Below are positions 43,466 through 52,857 of a stretch of DNA of 64,000 nucleotides, piece by piece. The position numbers and the translations under genes are program-made. The stretch covers positions 1 through 64,000 of the forward strand of contig PQAS01000047.1 of NCBI GenBank assembly GCA_003104905.1, in the 5' to 3' direction. The stretch comes from Candidatus Methanoperedentaceae archaeon. GTDB taxonomy: Archaea; Halobacteriota; Methanosarcinia; Methanosarcinales; Methanoperedenaceae. The first letter of the stretch is position 1, and each line of letters begins with the position of its first letter. Under the pieces are notes generated by a model, which was not told the DNA's origin, made no database searches, and saw only the letters and a list, made by a program, of their open reading frames with translations.

Positions 43466-44599
43466 TCATTTGACTGTAAAAAGTGGAAAGCGGGTTAATT
43501 CGATCATACGGCCATTTTCAATTCCGGGGTCTGGGATGAGATTTGCATCTGTTCCCTTTTCATACAATCCCACGTCATCAAACCAGAATGTACCATAACC
43601 TTCCCAGATATTTGAATAAACATAGACCCATTTTGTTTTGGCGCTTGATCGTATTGATATTTTCTTTCTCACCCAATCATTTGTCCCTTTTCCATATATG
43701 AGATTTGTTTGCTTTATGAATTTCTTATTACGATCAAGTTCTACTATCCTTACAGCCGGGGTATTGGTTCCATACGCACCCTCTGTCCTTCCCCATGATG
43801 AGAACAAATAGACCGTATTCGGCCTGGCAGGAATTACAGTACTCTGGAAAATTCCGGATATTTTACTCTCATTCCCCGGAATCATTATCCTGCCCGAATG
43901 GTTGCCTCCATGAAAAATAGTTGAATCCCATGAAGTATATTTTCCAAACTGCCAATTATCAAGCAAAACACCTCCTTTGCTTGACGTCATTTCATCAACT
44001 ACAGATATATCAAGAGAGCCCAAAACGGGTATCGACAAGGTCAATACTGCAAGAATTATTACAATTGTTTTGATCTCTTTATTTATCCATCCCTGCCCCT
44101 CATAAGCAATCCTAATGGCAGCGGATAACATCACCGCGATCAGACCAAAGATCAGCACCCGTGTATCGGCAATAAGATACAAATCAGGCTTATAATCAAA
44201 TATTCCTATCCCAAAAATATGTTCAGATAGCGGCCGCAAGAATGGATACCCGGGGTTGTAGACTAAACCGTCTTCGAACATATGGGCCCCGAATCCTATG
44301 CTTGCGAAAGTGAAAGCTTCCGCAAACCTGTAGCCTTTAGCTTGAAGAATGAGAGAAACAAGACTGGCAAAAAGAAAAAGCATAGTTATATTATGAAAAT
44401 CACCGTGCTTGATAGGGGATCCGTCGATGAGAACGGACATGTCCAGCTTATTTAAGAGAGTATCTGTTATAATATCGATATCCGGAGCGAAGGCGCTTGC
44501 AATGATGATCCAGGAGTAATCACGGCCTGTGAGTTTGAAGTGGATCATGCCTGCTATGATCGCGATGGCAGTGGAGTATATCAAGTGTTCGAAGAGCAT
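43466..44599 (-). CDS. DUF457/YdjM-like membrane hydrolase fused to an extracellular beta-sandwich
   Basis: 377 residues. The N-terminal half is a membrane-bound metal-dependent hydrolase of the YdjM family. MIHFKLTGRDYSWIIIASAF with APDIDI, HGDFHNITMLFLF and GFGAHMFEDGLVYNPGYPFL contain the predicted metal ligands (Asp/His), between about five membrane segments. After the helix at about 178-198, the C-terminal ~170 residues look like a carbohydrate-binding-type jelly roll (GGNHSGRIMIPGNES, FSSWGRTEGAYGTNTPAVRI, TFWFDDVGLYEKG), which should be outside the cell. The fusion is not one I recognise as standard. Its function is unknown; surface glycan or lipid processing is a guess. Confidence 0.75.
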   Translation of the reverse strand: MLFEHLIYSTAIAIIAGMIHFKLTGRDYSWIIIASAFAPDIDIITDTLLNKLDMSVLIDGSPIKHGDFHNITMLFLFASLVSLILQAKGYRFAEAFTFASIGFGAHMFEDGLVYNPGYPFLRPLSEHIFGIGIFDYKPDLYLIADTRVLIFGLIAVMLSAAIRIAYEGQGWINKEIKTIVIILAVLTLSIPVLGSLDISVVDEMTSSKGGVLLDNWQFGKYTSWDSTIFHGGNHSGRIMIPGNESKISGIFQSTVIPARPNTVYLFSSWGRTEGAYGTNTPAVRIVELDRNKKFIKQTNLIYGKGTNDWVRKKISIRSSAKTKWVYVYSNIWEGYGTFWFDDVGLYEKGTDANLIPDPGIENGRMIELTRFPLFTVK

Positions 44600-44668
44600 G
44601 ATTCGTTTTATTATTAATGAGATATCGAATATTAAGATGATTGTATTTTTAATTTAAATATTTATGAT

Positions 44669-45340
44669 TTAAATATTTGTAGTATTGCATTTCTTAAAAA
44701 TTATAAAGTTCTTTCGATTTGTATATATAACCTCAAATCCAAATTGTTTTGAAATCCAATCAAATGTTCTCAGACTGAAGAAACAGATGTGCGTAGGATC
44801 ACTATGGTACCACCAGTCTTCAAAAAGATCTATTGGATCATGAAAAGATGTCATGACCGCAAGGAATCCCCCCGGATTGATTAGTGACCTGATCCTGTTC
44901 ATTTCATATCTTATATCCCTGAAATGCTCAAACACTTCTGTTGAGATAACGAGGTCATATGAGCCGTCAGGAAATTCGGGATGGAAATAGAGGTCGTATC
45001 TGTCACAATCATATTCTTCTCTTTTTAGTAATTCAGCTAAAACAGGCTCATTTCCACACCCGTAATCAAGTATCGAAGTAATTCCTGGGCAATGTTGACG
45101 AACAAGGGATATTATTTCCCTGAACATTTGTACATATCCCTGGTTTGAAATAGTATTATGATGAAGCAAATATCGTGCTTCTTCATCATCGGGTGACAGA
45201 TGGAATCTTTCAGGCACAAAAATCAGATCACATTCAGGACAGCGGAAATAACTTCTTTTTCCCAGCTTTTTGTAAGTTTTTGTAAATGTTAACGGAAGAA
45301 CAGAAGAATTATCACACAGGATACATTTTGTAGGAATCAT
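44669..45340 (-). CDS. Class I SAM-dependent methyltransferase with N-terminal zinc ribbon
   Basis: 223 residues. The N-terminal CILCDNS and CPECDLIFVP form a zinc ribbon often seen in sugar/lipopolysaccharide-type methyltransferases. ITSILDYGCGNEPVL is motif I, and YDLVISTEVFEHFRDI is motif IV/post-II. The substrate is unknown. The ATG lies only 5 bases after the 3' end of the tRNA-Val gene on the same strand, so the mRNA must begin by tRNA 3' processing or read through the tRNA. No ribosome binding site can fit in that spacer. Confidence 0.88.
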   Translation of the reverse strand: MIPTKCILCDNSSVLPLTFTKTYKKLGKRSYFRCPECDLIFVPERFHLSPDDEEARYLLHHNTISNQGYVQMFREIISLVRQHCPGITSILDYGCGNEPVLAELLKREEYDCDRYDLYFHPEFPDGSYDLVISTEVFEHFRDIRYEMNRIRSLINPGGFLAVMTSFHDPIDLFEDWWYHSDPTHICFFSLRTFDWISKQFGFEVIYTNRKNFIIFKKCNTTNI

Positions 45341-45345
45341 AAATA

Positions 45346-45419
45346 TGGGCCCGCGGAGATTCGAACTCCGGATCCCCGCCGTGTAAAGGCGATGTCATAG
45401 CCGACTAGACCACGAGCCC
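45346..45419 (-). tRNA. tRNA-Val (anticodon UAC)
   Basis: On the minus strand the sequence starts GGGCTCG and ends CGGGCCC plus discriminator A, forming a 7 bp acceptor stem with one T-G pair. The anticodon stem TCGCC/GGCGG has the loop TTTACAC, giving the anticodon TAC (valine). The T arm is CGGAG TTCGAAT CTCCG. The D arm is GTGGTCTAGTCGGCTATGAC. CCA is not encoded. There is no intron. Confidence 0.96.
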
Positions 45420-45500
45420 TGCGGGAGGCTAAGATGTTGGTTGGGGTATATAGTTTTTTAGTTCGTAAAAAAACTTTAATATAAGATAAATCAATTTAAC

Positions 45501-45761
45501 ATGGGTGAAAATATGTCTCTTATAAATAATATTATAAAGATGTTTATAGGTGTTATTGTTCTGGTAATAGGGATTGTGTGGTATACAGGGCCTTCGATGT
45601 ATGGATATCTCGGATACTGGAATAACCTGAAGGATCTATTGAAGGCAACTATCGGCATCTTCCTTCTCTTTGTAGGCTTGATCGTAGCATGGATGGGCTA
45701 TGACGATTACAAGATGGATAAGGAAATGGAAAAGGAAGAAAAGAAAGAAGAGACTAAATAA
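45501..45761 (+). CDS. Small two-helix membrane protein
   Basis: 86 residues. Two hydrophobic segments ([20 protein letters not shown], and [20 protein letters not shown]) are followed by a cytoplasmic, strongly charged tail rich in Lys and Glu ([16 protein letters not shown]). A short extracellular loop carries [14 protein letters not shown]. Similar small proteins occur in Methanosarcinales; no function is known to me. The first codon may be ATG 45501 or ATG 45513. It precedes the cyclophilin gene by 11 bases, so the two may be co-transcribed. Confidence 0.75.
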   Translation: MGENMSLINNIIKMFIGVIVLVIGIVWYTGPSMYGYLGYWNNLKDLLKATIGIFLLFVGLIVAWMGYDDYKMDKEMEKEEKKEETK

Positions 45762-45772
45762 CTCATAATTCT

Positions 45773-46318
45773 ATGAGACATATCAGAGCAATATCTATCA
45801 TTATCCTGATCTTATTTACATTAGGATGCATAAGTGACAACAATGCAGTAAATACTGACAAAAACCAATCGATACCATCCCAGAAGAACAAGATAGCCAC
45901 TATCATTACCGATAAAGGTACGATCAAATTTGAGTTATATAAAAAAGAAGCGCCTATAACAACAAAAAATTTTATTGAGCTGGCACAAAAAGGATTCTAT
46001 GATGGATTGACATTCCACAGGGTTGTGCCGGGATTTGTGATCCAGGGAGGTGACCCAAGAGGGGATGGCACAGGAGGTTCAGGAAAGACCATTCCCCTTG
46101 AAATAAATAAAACACTGACTCATAAGAAGGGCGCAGTTGCAATGGCCCGATCCCCGGACCCTGACAGCGCAAGCTCACAATTTTATATCGTTCTTGAAGA
46201 TGCAAAGCAACTTGATAATAGCTATGCAATATTCGGACAGGTCATAGAAGGCCAGGATGTTGTGGAAAAAATCACAAAAGGGGATAAAATGATAAAAGTA
46301 ACGATCGGGGAAGAGTGA
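45773..46318 (+). CDS. Peptidyl-prolyl cis-trans isomerase, cyclophilin type, lipoprotein
   Basis: 181 residues. The signal peptide has a lipobox (LFTLGCIS, Cys near residue 19), so the protein is probably lipid-anchored outside the membrane. The cyclophilin core has [39 protein letters not shown] and [16 protein letters not shown]. The family's catalytic arginine is in FHRVVPGF. It assists folding of secreted proteins. A companion FKBP lipoprotein lies at 54959-55825. Confidence 0.93.
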   Translation: MRHIRAISIIILILFTLGCISDNNAVNTDKNQSIPSQKNKIATIITDKGTIKFELYKKEAPITTKNFIELAQKGFYDGLTFHRVVPGFVIQGGDPRGDGTGGSGKTIPLEINKTLTHKKGAVAMARSPDPDSASSQFYIVLEDAKQLDNSYAIFGQVIEGQDVVEKITKGDKMIKVTIGEE

Positions 46319-46393
46319 AATCCTCCAGCGGGAGCCTGCTTGGCTACCTATTCCTGAGCCGGGCTTCAATTCCGCTGTTCGTTGGATACATTA

Positions 46394-46766
46394 TTATCCT
46401 GTCCTGTCAAATTCATTCTTTATTTTTGAACAAATATCCTGCGCCTGCGTATTGAGGGGGATTATTTCGATTTCATCAGGCCCTGATGCCCCAAGACCCA
46501 GTTCCACTGCCCTTGAAAGTTGTTCCTGGTCAAAAATTCCACCTTTTGAAACATCCGTTGTGGCCTGATTCTTCGAGGGCTTTTCTTGTGTCCCCCATAC
46601 CGCTTCTTTCTGCAAGCACGATGTTCGCTCCTTTCTCCTGCAGCGCATCGACTAATATTCCCAGGGTATCAATATGTGTTGATGCAGGGAAAGGATCCTG
46701 GCTGTTATAATTGGCTTTAAGGGCGACCCTCTTGCCTGAAAGACTCTCCAGATTAAAAAATTTCAA
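46394..46766 (-). pseudogene. DUF362 protein, internally deleted and frameshifted
   Basis: Two minus-strand frames carry the two ends of a DUF362 protein. The N-terminal part (46766 to about 46560) reads KRVALKANYNSQDPFPASTH and IVLAERSGMGDTR. The C-terminal part in another frame (about 46560 to 46394) reads SKGGIFDQEQLSRAVELGLG, then DEIEIIPLN. Family members are about 300 residues, so roughly the middle 150-180 residues are missing at the junction. It lies right behind rnhB. Confidence 0.8.
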
Positions 46767-46781
46767 TAATTCCTTATTCCA

Positions 46782-47441
46782 TCATTCATATTGAAACAAC
46801 GTTTTCTGATTCCTATCATATTTTTCCAGTATTCGTTTTGAAGTCTCCCAGGAATAACGGGCAAAAGAAGGCAGAGAATTATTGTCCTTTACCCAATTTT
46901 CAAGAAAACTGATTGTTTTCAGGTCGGCTGGATAACCACTTCCTATTTCCATTCCCAGTTCATCTTCCAGTTGTTTTACAAGTGAATCCCTCTGTACTTT
47001 TGCCAGGATAGAAGCAGCCGATACGATCGGGTATTTCACATCCGCTTTATGTTCGGAAGTGATCAATATTTCCCCCGAGTATTTCTCCCTGATATTCTCC
47101 CCAAATCGGTCGGCAATTACATCCGCCGCATCCACAAAAGCATGATCCGGCCTTAATTCCTCAAGAACTTTCGTAAAGCAGATGACCATTATTTCATTCA
47201 TAGTCATTATCTTCCTGAGTTCATCTATCCGGGATGGGCTAACTTCAAGAATAAAATGATTTTCAACTACTTTCTTAATTTCCCTGGCCAGAGCTTCACG
47301 TTTTTTCCCGGTCAGTTGTTTGGAATCTTTTACTCCGATCCTTAAAAGCTCATCTGTTTTTGTTGCATCAAGCAGAATTCCTGCAACACACATAGGCCCG
47401 AGTACAGGACCTTTTCCCGCTTCATCGATCCCGGAAATCAT
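46782..47441 (-). CDS. rnhB: Ribonuclease HII
   Basis: About 219 residues from the ATG at 47441 (MISGIDEAGKGPVLGPMCVA). The catalytic Asp-Glu pair is in GIDEAGKG, HAFVDAADVIADRFGE supplies the third acid, and SAASILAKVQRDSLVKQLE is typical of archaeal RNase HII. It removes ribonucleotides and RNA primers. GTG/ATG codons at 47450 would add only three residues. It lies 5 bases after the isochorismatase-family gene, so the two are likely one unit. Confidence 0.95.
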   Translation of the reverse strand: MISGIDEAGKGPVLGPMCVAGILLDATKTDELLRIGVKDSKQLTGKKREALAREIKKVVENHFILEVSPSRIDELRKIMTMNEIMVICFTKVLEELRPDHAFVDAADVIADRFGENIREKYSGEILITSEHKADVKYPIVSAASILAKVQRDSLVKQLEDELGMEIGSGYPADLKTISFLENWVKDNNSLPSFARYSWETSKRILEKYDRNQKTLFQYE

Positions 47442-47455
47442 TAAAACCATTATTG

Positions 47456-47983
47456 CTATAAAACCTTATCAGATGATGTAATTTTTGTACCGTAAATATT
47501 TTTCATATATTTGAGTGAGAATTCATAAGACTCTTCATCCATCGAAGCTGTGCAATCACGAGGAACGATTGTTTTAAAACCTGAAAAATATGCCGATGCC
47601 ACATTATTCTGCACACAGATATCAGTGCTCACACCTGTAAAAATCAGGGTATCTGCATTCATTTTTCTTAATAATCCGGGAAGTTCAGTATCCACAAAAG
47701 CGCTGTACCAATTTTTTTCTATAATTATATCATTTTTTCCAGGCATAAGCTCCGGAATTATCTCGGAACCGGGGCTGTCTTTCATGGCATGTTCCCCCCA
47801 GATGTCAATTTCCTGGTCAGTTGCATTATGTGAATCACGCAGGAATATTACAGGAACTCCCTTTTTTCGCGCTTTCATAATAAGAGCCGCAACATTCGGG
47901 ACGATTTTACGAGCGGAGTCACTTCCAAATTTCCCGGTGACGAAATCATTAATCATATCAACAACGATAAGTACCATATTCAT
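47456..47983 (-). CDS. Isochorismatase-family cysteine hydrolase (nicotinamidase-like)
   Basis: 175 residues. The catalytic triad is visible: Asp in VLIVVDMINDF (D9), Lys in DIIIEKNWYSAF and Cys in GVSTDICVQNNVASAYF. The cis-peptide segment is GVSTDI. Nicotinamidase (NAD salvage) or a related amidohydrolase is the likely activity, but residues that fix the substrate cannot be assigned safely. It is upstream of rnhB. Confidence 0.9.
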   Translation of the reverse strand: MNMVLIVVDMINDFVTGKFGSDSARKIVPNVAALIMKARKKGVPVIFLRDSHNATDQEIDIWGEHAMKDSPGSEIIPELMPGKNDIIIEKNWYSAFVDTELPGLLRKMNADTLIFTGVSTDICVQNNVASAYFSGFKTIVPRDCTASMDEESYEFSLKYMKNIYGTKITSSDKVL

Positions 47984-48015
47984 ATACTAACACCATAATT
48001 AATTCTAGCACCCGT

Positions 48016-49281
48016 TTATTTAACTGTTTGTGAAAGGGGCAAATAATCTCCGCCATTTATTATACCTGAAGATGAGTTGTAAGGAAGGAACGTATTTCCC
48101 AGGCCGTCCCCATCCATATCCGTACCCGTATAATCCGACCAGTAATTGCCGCCCAGATAAGGTCCGCCAATAATGTTTTTATTGTATTTCTTTGAGGTGT
48201 TCCATATATTTTTTTCCTCATCATTTGCGTTGTTCTTGTTGATAAAATAGTTGTTATAAATATGGTTTTTCTTAGAATTTTTCAGGATAATGCCATTTTT
48301 ATTATTCGAGACATTATTGCCTGTTAATTTGTTTTTGTTGCTGGAACGGGACAGATAAAATCCGTTGTTATTGTTAGAAACATTGTTGGCGCCCAACACA
48401 TTATGATCGCTGGAATAAAGAAAAATGCCATTGCCAGGGTTGTTCGATGCAATGTTTCGCTTCAACGTGTTATTTTCTGATAACCACAGAGAAATGCCAT
48501 CCCAATTGTTGTTCGAAGCATTGTTGCCCGTAAGCGTGTTGTTCCGGGAATAGTAAAGAAAAATGCTGTCGCTGTTTTTTGAAGCATTGTTTCTGATAAT
48601 TTTATTGTTGTGTGAATACAACAAAGAAATGCCGCCATTGTTTTTAGAAGCATCGTTGCGGATAAGCCTGTTGTTGCCGGAACTCCTTAGATAAACAGCG
48701 CCGCTGTTGCTAAAGATATTGTTCCTGCTCAATGAATTAAAGCTGGAATCCGACAGGGAAATGCCATTCCCGCTGTTATTCGATACAATGTTTCTGATAA
48801 TGGTGTTGTTTCTGGAACCGGTTAGATAAATGCCTTTGCCGTTATTCGAAGCATTGTTGCCGACAATGGTGTTGTTGCTGGAATTGGACAGGGAAATGCC
48901 GTTACGGTTGTTCGAGACATTGTTATTCTTGATCAAATTATTATTCGAATATACAAGAATTCCCGAATTCATCCAATCACCTGTAGCCTTAAATCCTTCC
49001 AATTTAATTCTATTTGCCAACAGCATGATGGCACTTCCGTTTCCAGCAGCGTTCACCCAGGGCATTCCTATTCCGCGCAGGATCAACGGCTTTGTAACAT
49101 TAACACTTTCGTAATAAATACCTCTTTGTACTTTGATAGTATCTCCGGCAGTTGAATTATCAACAGCCCACTGTATCCTGGCATAATCATCCGGTACTAT
49201 AATTGTTACAGCACTCGCACTATTCCCCAACAATAATAAAAATATTGATATTCCTATAGCTATTCCAGGCAATCCGCTCAT
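48016..49281 (-). CDS. Secreted parallel beta-helix (NosD/PbH1) repeat protein
   Basis: 421 residues. The N-terminal signal peptide has LPGIAIGISIFLLLLGNSAS. TIIVPDDYARIQWAVDNSTA is the usual cap of this family. About ten ~23-residue Asn-rich repeats of the form NNTIxGNNASNNGxGIxLxxS follow, building a right-handed parallel beta-helix, then a capping region with YWSDYTGTDMDGDGLGNT. No C-terminal anchor is visible. Such proteins decorate archaeal surfaces. It is a paralogue of the next gene (7 bases apart), and is possibly its co-transcribed partner. Confidence 0.85.
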   Translation of the reverse strand: MSGLPGIAIGISIFLLLLGNSASAVTIIVPDDYARIQWAVDNSTAGDTIKVQRGIYYESVNVTKPLILRGIGMPWVNAAGNGSAIMLLANRIKLEGFKATGDWMNSGILVYSNNNLIKNNNVSNNRNGISLSNSSNNTIVGNNASNNGKGIYLTGSRNNTIIRNIVSNNSGNGISLSDSSFNSLSRNNIFSNSGAVYLRSSGNNRLIRNDASKNNGGISLLYSHNNKIIRNNASKNSDSIFLYYSRNNTLTGNNASNNNWDGISLWLSENNTLKRNIASNNPGNGIFLYSSDHNVLGANNVSNNNNGFYLSRSSNKNKLTGNNVSNNKNGIILKNSKKNHIYNNYFINKNNANDEEKNIWNTSKKYNKNIIGGPYLGGNYWSDYTGTDMDGDGLGNTFLPYNSSSGIINGGDYLPLSQTVK

Positions 49282-49287
49282 ATTGTA

Positions 49288-51393
49288 TCATATCCTGCTA
49301 AAAGTTCTTTTTTCAGTTTGAATCACATTCCCCTGCACATTTTGGGCATAAGCCCGGTAATTGTAAGTTCCAACTGCAAGATCAGTGAAATTTCTATACA
49401 ACCTATAAATTCCTGCGCCATAAGAAGCTTTTATTTCTTCGGAGCTTAATGCTCTCCTGTGAATGCGGACCTCGTCGATCTTTCCATTGAAACTATTTCC
49501 CCACCCGTCATTGCCGATAATAAGCATATTATGGTATCCTTTAATTGCTGATATCTTATTGGTTTCCATAAGATCACCATTCAAGTAAGAATTAAGGTCA
49601 TTTCCGTTAAAAGTTCCAGCAATATGATACCATTGTCCCGGCGTCAGGTTCTGTTTGACAGTCACCCATCGGCTTCCCTCTGGATTGCCATTAAAGTTAA
49701 ATCCCAGATAACAACCACCTGGAGCTCCATATCTCAATTGCCAGCTCCAATTCGCACTATTTGCCGGACCACCCGCCTTGCTCATTACCCCATAGTTCCC
49801 GGATATTCCGTCATCGCATTTTTCTTGAGCTGCTTCGGGATTTATCCATGCTTCAATAGTAACCGCTTTTGTAATGTTCAGGATTTCCCTGTTCCCTGCA
49901 TCAACATAGTCATTAGAACCGTCAAAACCAAGAGCATTTCCAAACTTTCCTGGTACATTAGCCGGACAGTTTTCTCCCGAACATACCGCGTTATTTCCAT
50001 GTTTGCTCCAGTCCCTGAAAAATGAAACATTCTCACCCCTTTCAATGTTAAACCTCCACCACCCCGCTAAAGAGCGGTTCCAGTCTATGAATGCTGTTGA
50101 TGATCCGTAAACTGTTGTGTTGATATACGCGTAATCTTGAGAAAGTATTGCGCCGTTTGCCGGAGTAGGATTCGTAAAGGAGATAGATGGGGGCTGGTTG
50201 GAAAGTGGCAGAGAATCCACATTATCAGAATCCAGTGCATAAGTCGCATCGCAAATACCATCGCCATTTGTATCGGAGCAGGTCTGACCAAAGCCTGTGC
50301 CGTCAGGATTTGCCCAGAAGTTGCCGCCAAGGTATGGGCCCCCCAGTATGTTGGTGCCCGATTGCTTCGTAATGCCCCAGGTATTGATATTTGAATTATA
50401 AAATAGAATATTGTTAAAATTATTATAAATGTTGTTGTAAATCAGGTTGTTGCCGGAAAATTCCAGAGAAATGCCGTAATCATTATTGGTTACATTGTTG
50501 CCACTCAGTATATTATCACTGGAAGAGGCCAGTGAAATGCCAATCCTGTTGTTGTTGGCTGCATTGTTGCCCCTGAGAAGATTGCTGCCGGAAGAGTCCA
50601 GATAGATGCCTATGCCATTGTTCGAATTGGCATTGTTTCCAATTAGAGTGTTGTTCAGGGAAGAGGTCAGGATAATCCCATTGCCATTGCCGGATGCATT
50701 GCTGCCGATAAGCGTGTTGCCGGGGGAAGAGGAAAGGCTGATGCCAAAATCATTGTTCGAGGTGGCATTGTTGCCGATAAGCGTGTTGTTCAAGGAAGAG
50801 GAAAAAGAGATGCCGTCATTTTTGTTATAACTGGCATTATTGCCGATCAGGGTGTTGTTCAAGGAAAAAGACACAGAGATGCCAGAGCCGTATTTGCCGT
50901 TCCTGCCTGAGTAGCCGTTGTTAAATGCATTGTTGCCTATCAGAGTATTGTTGACAGATTGGAAAAGGGAGAAACCATTGTTGTCGTTGTTATATGCATT
51001 GTTGCTGACCACGGTATTGCCGTTTGAAATGATTTCAATACCTTCCCCCGGATAAGAAGCCCCGGTAACATCAAAACCTTCAAGTCTAATTCCGTTCGCG
51101 GAAAGCTTGATCGCACTCTTGCTTCCCATAGCTTTTACCACCGGAGCCCCAACACCACGAAGAGTCAATTGCTTGTTCACATTGACGTTTTCGTTATATG
51201 TACCGCTTTGCACTATGATTGTATCCCTACTGCCTGCCGCATTTATCGCGTCATTTATGCTTGAGTATATGCATCCGCCGGGGCAAACCGTAAGGGTCGC
51301 TGCATTTGCGCTGCCTGCAAGCAATAATCCCAGCATCGTTATTCCAATCGCCATTTTGAGAGCATGCCTTCCATAAACTTTTTTCATGATCAT
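49288..51393 (-). CDS. Secreted beta-helix (NosD/PbH1) protein with LamG-like domain
   Basis: 701 residues. Signal peptide, cap (CIYSSINDAINAAGSRDTII), about ten Asn-rich PbH1 repeats (to about residue 330), and the YLGGNFWANPDGTGFGQTCS cap. Then comes an Ig-like bridge and a concanavalin-type LamG domain (about 440-610) with FDGSNDYVDAGNREILNITK, AVTIEAWINPEA, PGQWYHIAGTFNGNDLNSYL and GKIDEVRIHRRALSSEEIKA. It probably binds glycans on the surface or in the matrix. There is no PGF-CTERM signal. It is the upstream gene of the pair with 48016-49281. Confidence 0.87.
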   Translation of the reverse strand: MIMKKVYGRHALKMAIGITMLGLLLAGSANAATLTVCPGGCIYSSINDAINAAGSRDTIIVQSGTYNENVNVNKQLTLRGVGAPVVKAMGSKSAIKLSANGIRLEGFDVTGASYPGEGIEIISNGNTVVSNNAYNNDNNGFSLFQSVNNTLIGNNAFNNGYSGRNGKYGSGISVSFSLNNTLIGNNASYNKNDGISFSSSLNNTLIGNNATSNNDFGISLSSSPGNTLIGSNASGNGNGIILTSSLNNTLIGNNANSNNGIGIYLDSSGSNLLRGNNAANNNRIGISLASSSDNILSGNNVTNNDYGISLEFSGNNLIYNNIYNNFNNILFYNSNINTWGITKQSGTNILGGPYLGGNFWANPDGTGFGQTCSDTNGDGICDATYALDSDNVDSLPLSNQPPSISFTNPTPANGAILSQDYAYINTTVYGSSTAFIDWNRSLAGWWRFNIERGENVSFFRDWSKHGNNAVCSGENCPANVPGKFGNALGFDGSNDYVDAGNREILNITKAVTIEAWINPEAAQEKCDDGISGNYGVMSKAGGPANSANWSWQLRYGAPGGCYLGFNFNGNPEGSRWVTVKQNLTPGQWYHIAGTFNGNDLNSYLNGDLMETNKISAIKGYHNMLIIGNDGWGNSFNGKIDEVRIHRRALSSEEIKASYGAGIYRLYRNFTDLAVGTYNYRAYAQNVQGNVIQTEKRTFSRI

Positions 51394-51451
51394 TTTTCCA
51401 CCTGCAGTAATGGAGATGTCATCATATATATAAATTAAGCAGGTTAAATAT

Positions 51452-52774
51452 TCAATTCCCTATTACCTTCATCTGTGCAACTTTTATTGTTGGGGTAATT
51501 ACATTTCCGACTTTCCTCACATCCTTTCCAATGCCATCGATATTCTTCAAGACTTCAAAGATGTTTCCGGATATCATCATCGATGTGATAGGGGAGGCGA
51601 TCTGACCGTTCTTTATCTCAAATGAATTCCTGGCTTCCACTGAAAAATCACCGGAAATGGGGTTGGCAGTATGCGCCCCAATAACAGTATTAACAATAAC
51701 CCCGTCCTTTGTCTCCCCAATGATATCTGAGGAAGGATGTTGAATTATCATGTTGCGAATTCCAATTGAAGGCGTGGAAGTATAAGACGACCTGACAGCA
51801 TTACCTGTGCTTTCCCGTTTTTCTTTCCCCGCAGCATAGCAGTCATAAATGTAAGATGATAAGATGCCGTCTTTAATAATGGGTGTTCTCTTAGACGGCG
51901 TCCCTTCTTCATCGCATGTGGAGGTACCAAGACCACCTGTCAAAATTCCATCGTCGATGATTGAAAGTTGATCTGAGGCTATGGAAGTACCCATTTTATT
52001 TTTCAATGATGATCTTCCTTTCTGGACATTATCCGCATTTACCGAGGTCACGACCGTATTTTCAAGAAGGTCTGCAATGGCCATTGGCTCAAGCAGCACG
52101 GTGCAATCCCGCGTTTGCGTACTTATGCCGTGCTGTGACCGCAAGGCAAGGGAGGAGGCTTTCTCCCCCAACCTGTAGAAATCCATATCCAGCTTTCTCG
52201 ACATGTCAAATTCAGAAGCGGTTGAAAGAGGCGCATCCTCTGTAATAGCATCTATTGAGGCCGAAACGATGGTATCTTCTTCCTCGATTTCGATGCCGTT
52301 TGAATTCAAGATAAGTTTTGTTGAATTACCGCATGCAAAATGTCCTGATGTGGGAAAAATTGTAGGGATGGACTTTGCTCCATTGATCAATTCGCAAGTA
52401 TAATCTATGCATGACCCAATCCCGATATCCGCAATTTTTTTATCAAAAATACCTTTCACTGCGGGTTGTTTCTTATTTCCGGGAAGCCTGGACCATTCAG
52501 GATCACTGCCTCTCACACGAGCGGATTTTACGGCAAGTATAGAAGCTTCTTTGATACGAAAAACATCGTTAGTGCTGGAAAAACCCACCGCCCCTTTTAC
52601 GATCACCCTTATGCCTATCCCCGAAATAAGACTTTCTTTTGCAAGATCGATGACATCCCTGTGAATATCTATTGAAATTGACCTTCCTTTTACACAATAT
52701 ACCTCAACTTCATCCGCTCCTTCTTTTTCTGCAAACTCAAGAGCCTTATAAGCATTATCAAAAATATCAGTCAT
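51452..52774 (-). CDS. TldE/PmbA-type subunit of the TldD-TldE metalloprotease
   Basis: 440 residues. KALEFAEKEGADEVEVYCVK, GIGIRVIVKGAVGFSSTNDV and DCTVLLEPMAIADLLENTVV are family signatures, with GGLGTSTCDEEGTPSKRTPI in the C-terminal domain. The zinc-binding HExxxH of TldD is absent, so this is the TldE (PmbA) non-catalytic partner. TldD itself is not in the window. Archaeal TldDE may process unfolded peptides or modified peptides. Monocistronic in appearance. Confidence 0.9.
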   Translation of the reverse strand: MTDIFDNAYKALEFAEKEGADEVEVYCVKGRSISIDIHRDVIDLAKESLISGIGIRVIVKGAVGFSSTNDVFRIKEASILAVKSARVRGSDPEWSRLPGNKKQPAVKGIFDKKIADIGIGSCIDYTCELINGAKSIPTIFPTSGHFACGNSTKLILNSNGIEIEEEDTIVSASIDAITEDAPLSTASEFDMSRKLDMDFYRLGEKASSLALRSQHGISTQTRDCTVLLEPMAIADLLENTVVTSVNADNVQKGRSSLKNKMGTSIASDQLSIIDDGILTGGLGTSTCDEEGTPSKRTPIIKDGILSSYIYDCYAAGKEKRESTGNAVRSSYTSTPSIGIRNMIIQHPSSDIIGETKDGVIVNTVIGAHTANPISGDFSVEARNSFEIKNGQIASPITSMMISGNIFEVLKNIDGIGKDVRKVGNVITPTIKVAQMKVIGN

Positions 52775-52857
52775 AGAAACTCGTTTAATTATAGTTCTTT
52801 ATCTTATATAGATAAGGGGGTTGAAAAAAATATAAGAATTATTATTATTATTATGGA

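Noticed and set aside
47550-47990. 146-residue plus-strand frame opposite the isochorismatase gene
   Set aside because: It is antisense to a complete enzyme with an intact catalytic triad; composition is that of a shadow frame.
48016-51393. CRISPR array in the repeated Asn-rich region
   Set aside because: The repeats are in-frame codons of two beta-helix proteins with variable units; there are no constant direct repeats separated by unique spacers.
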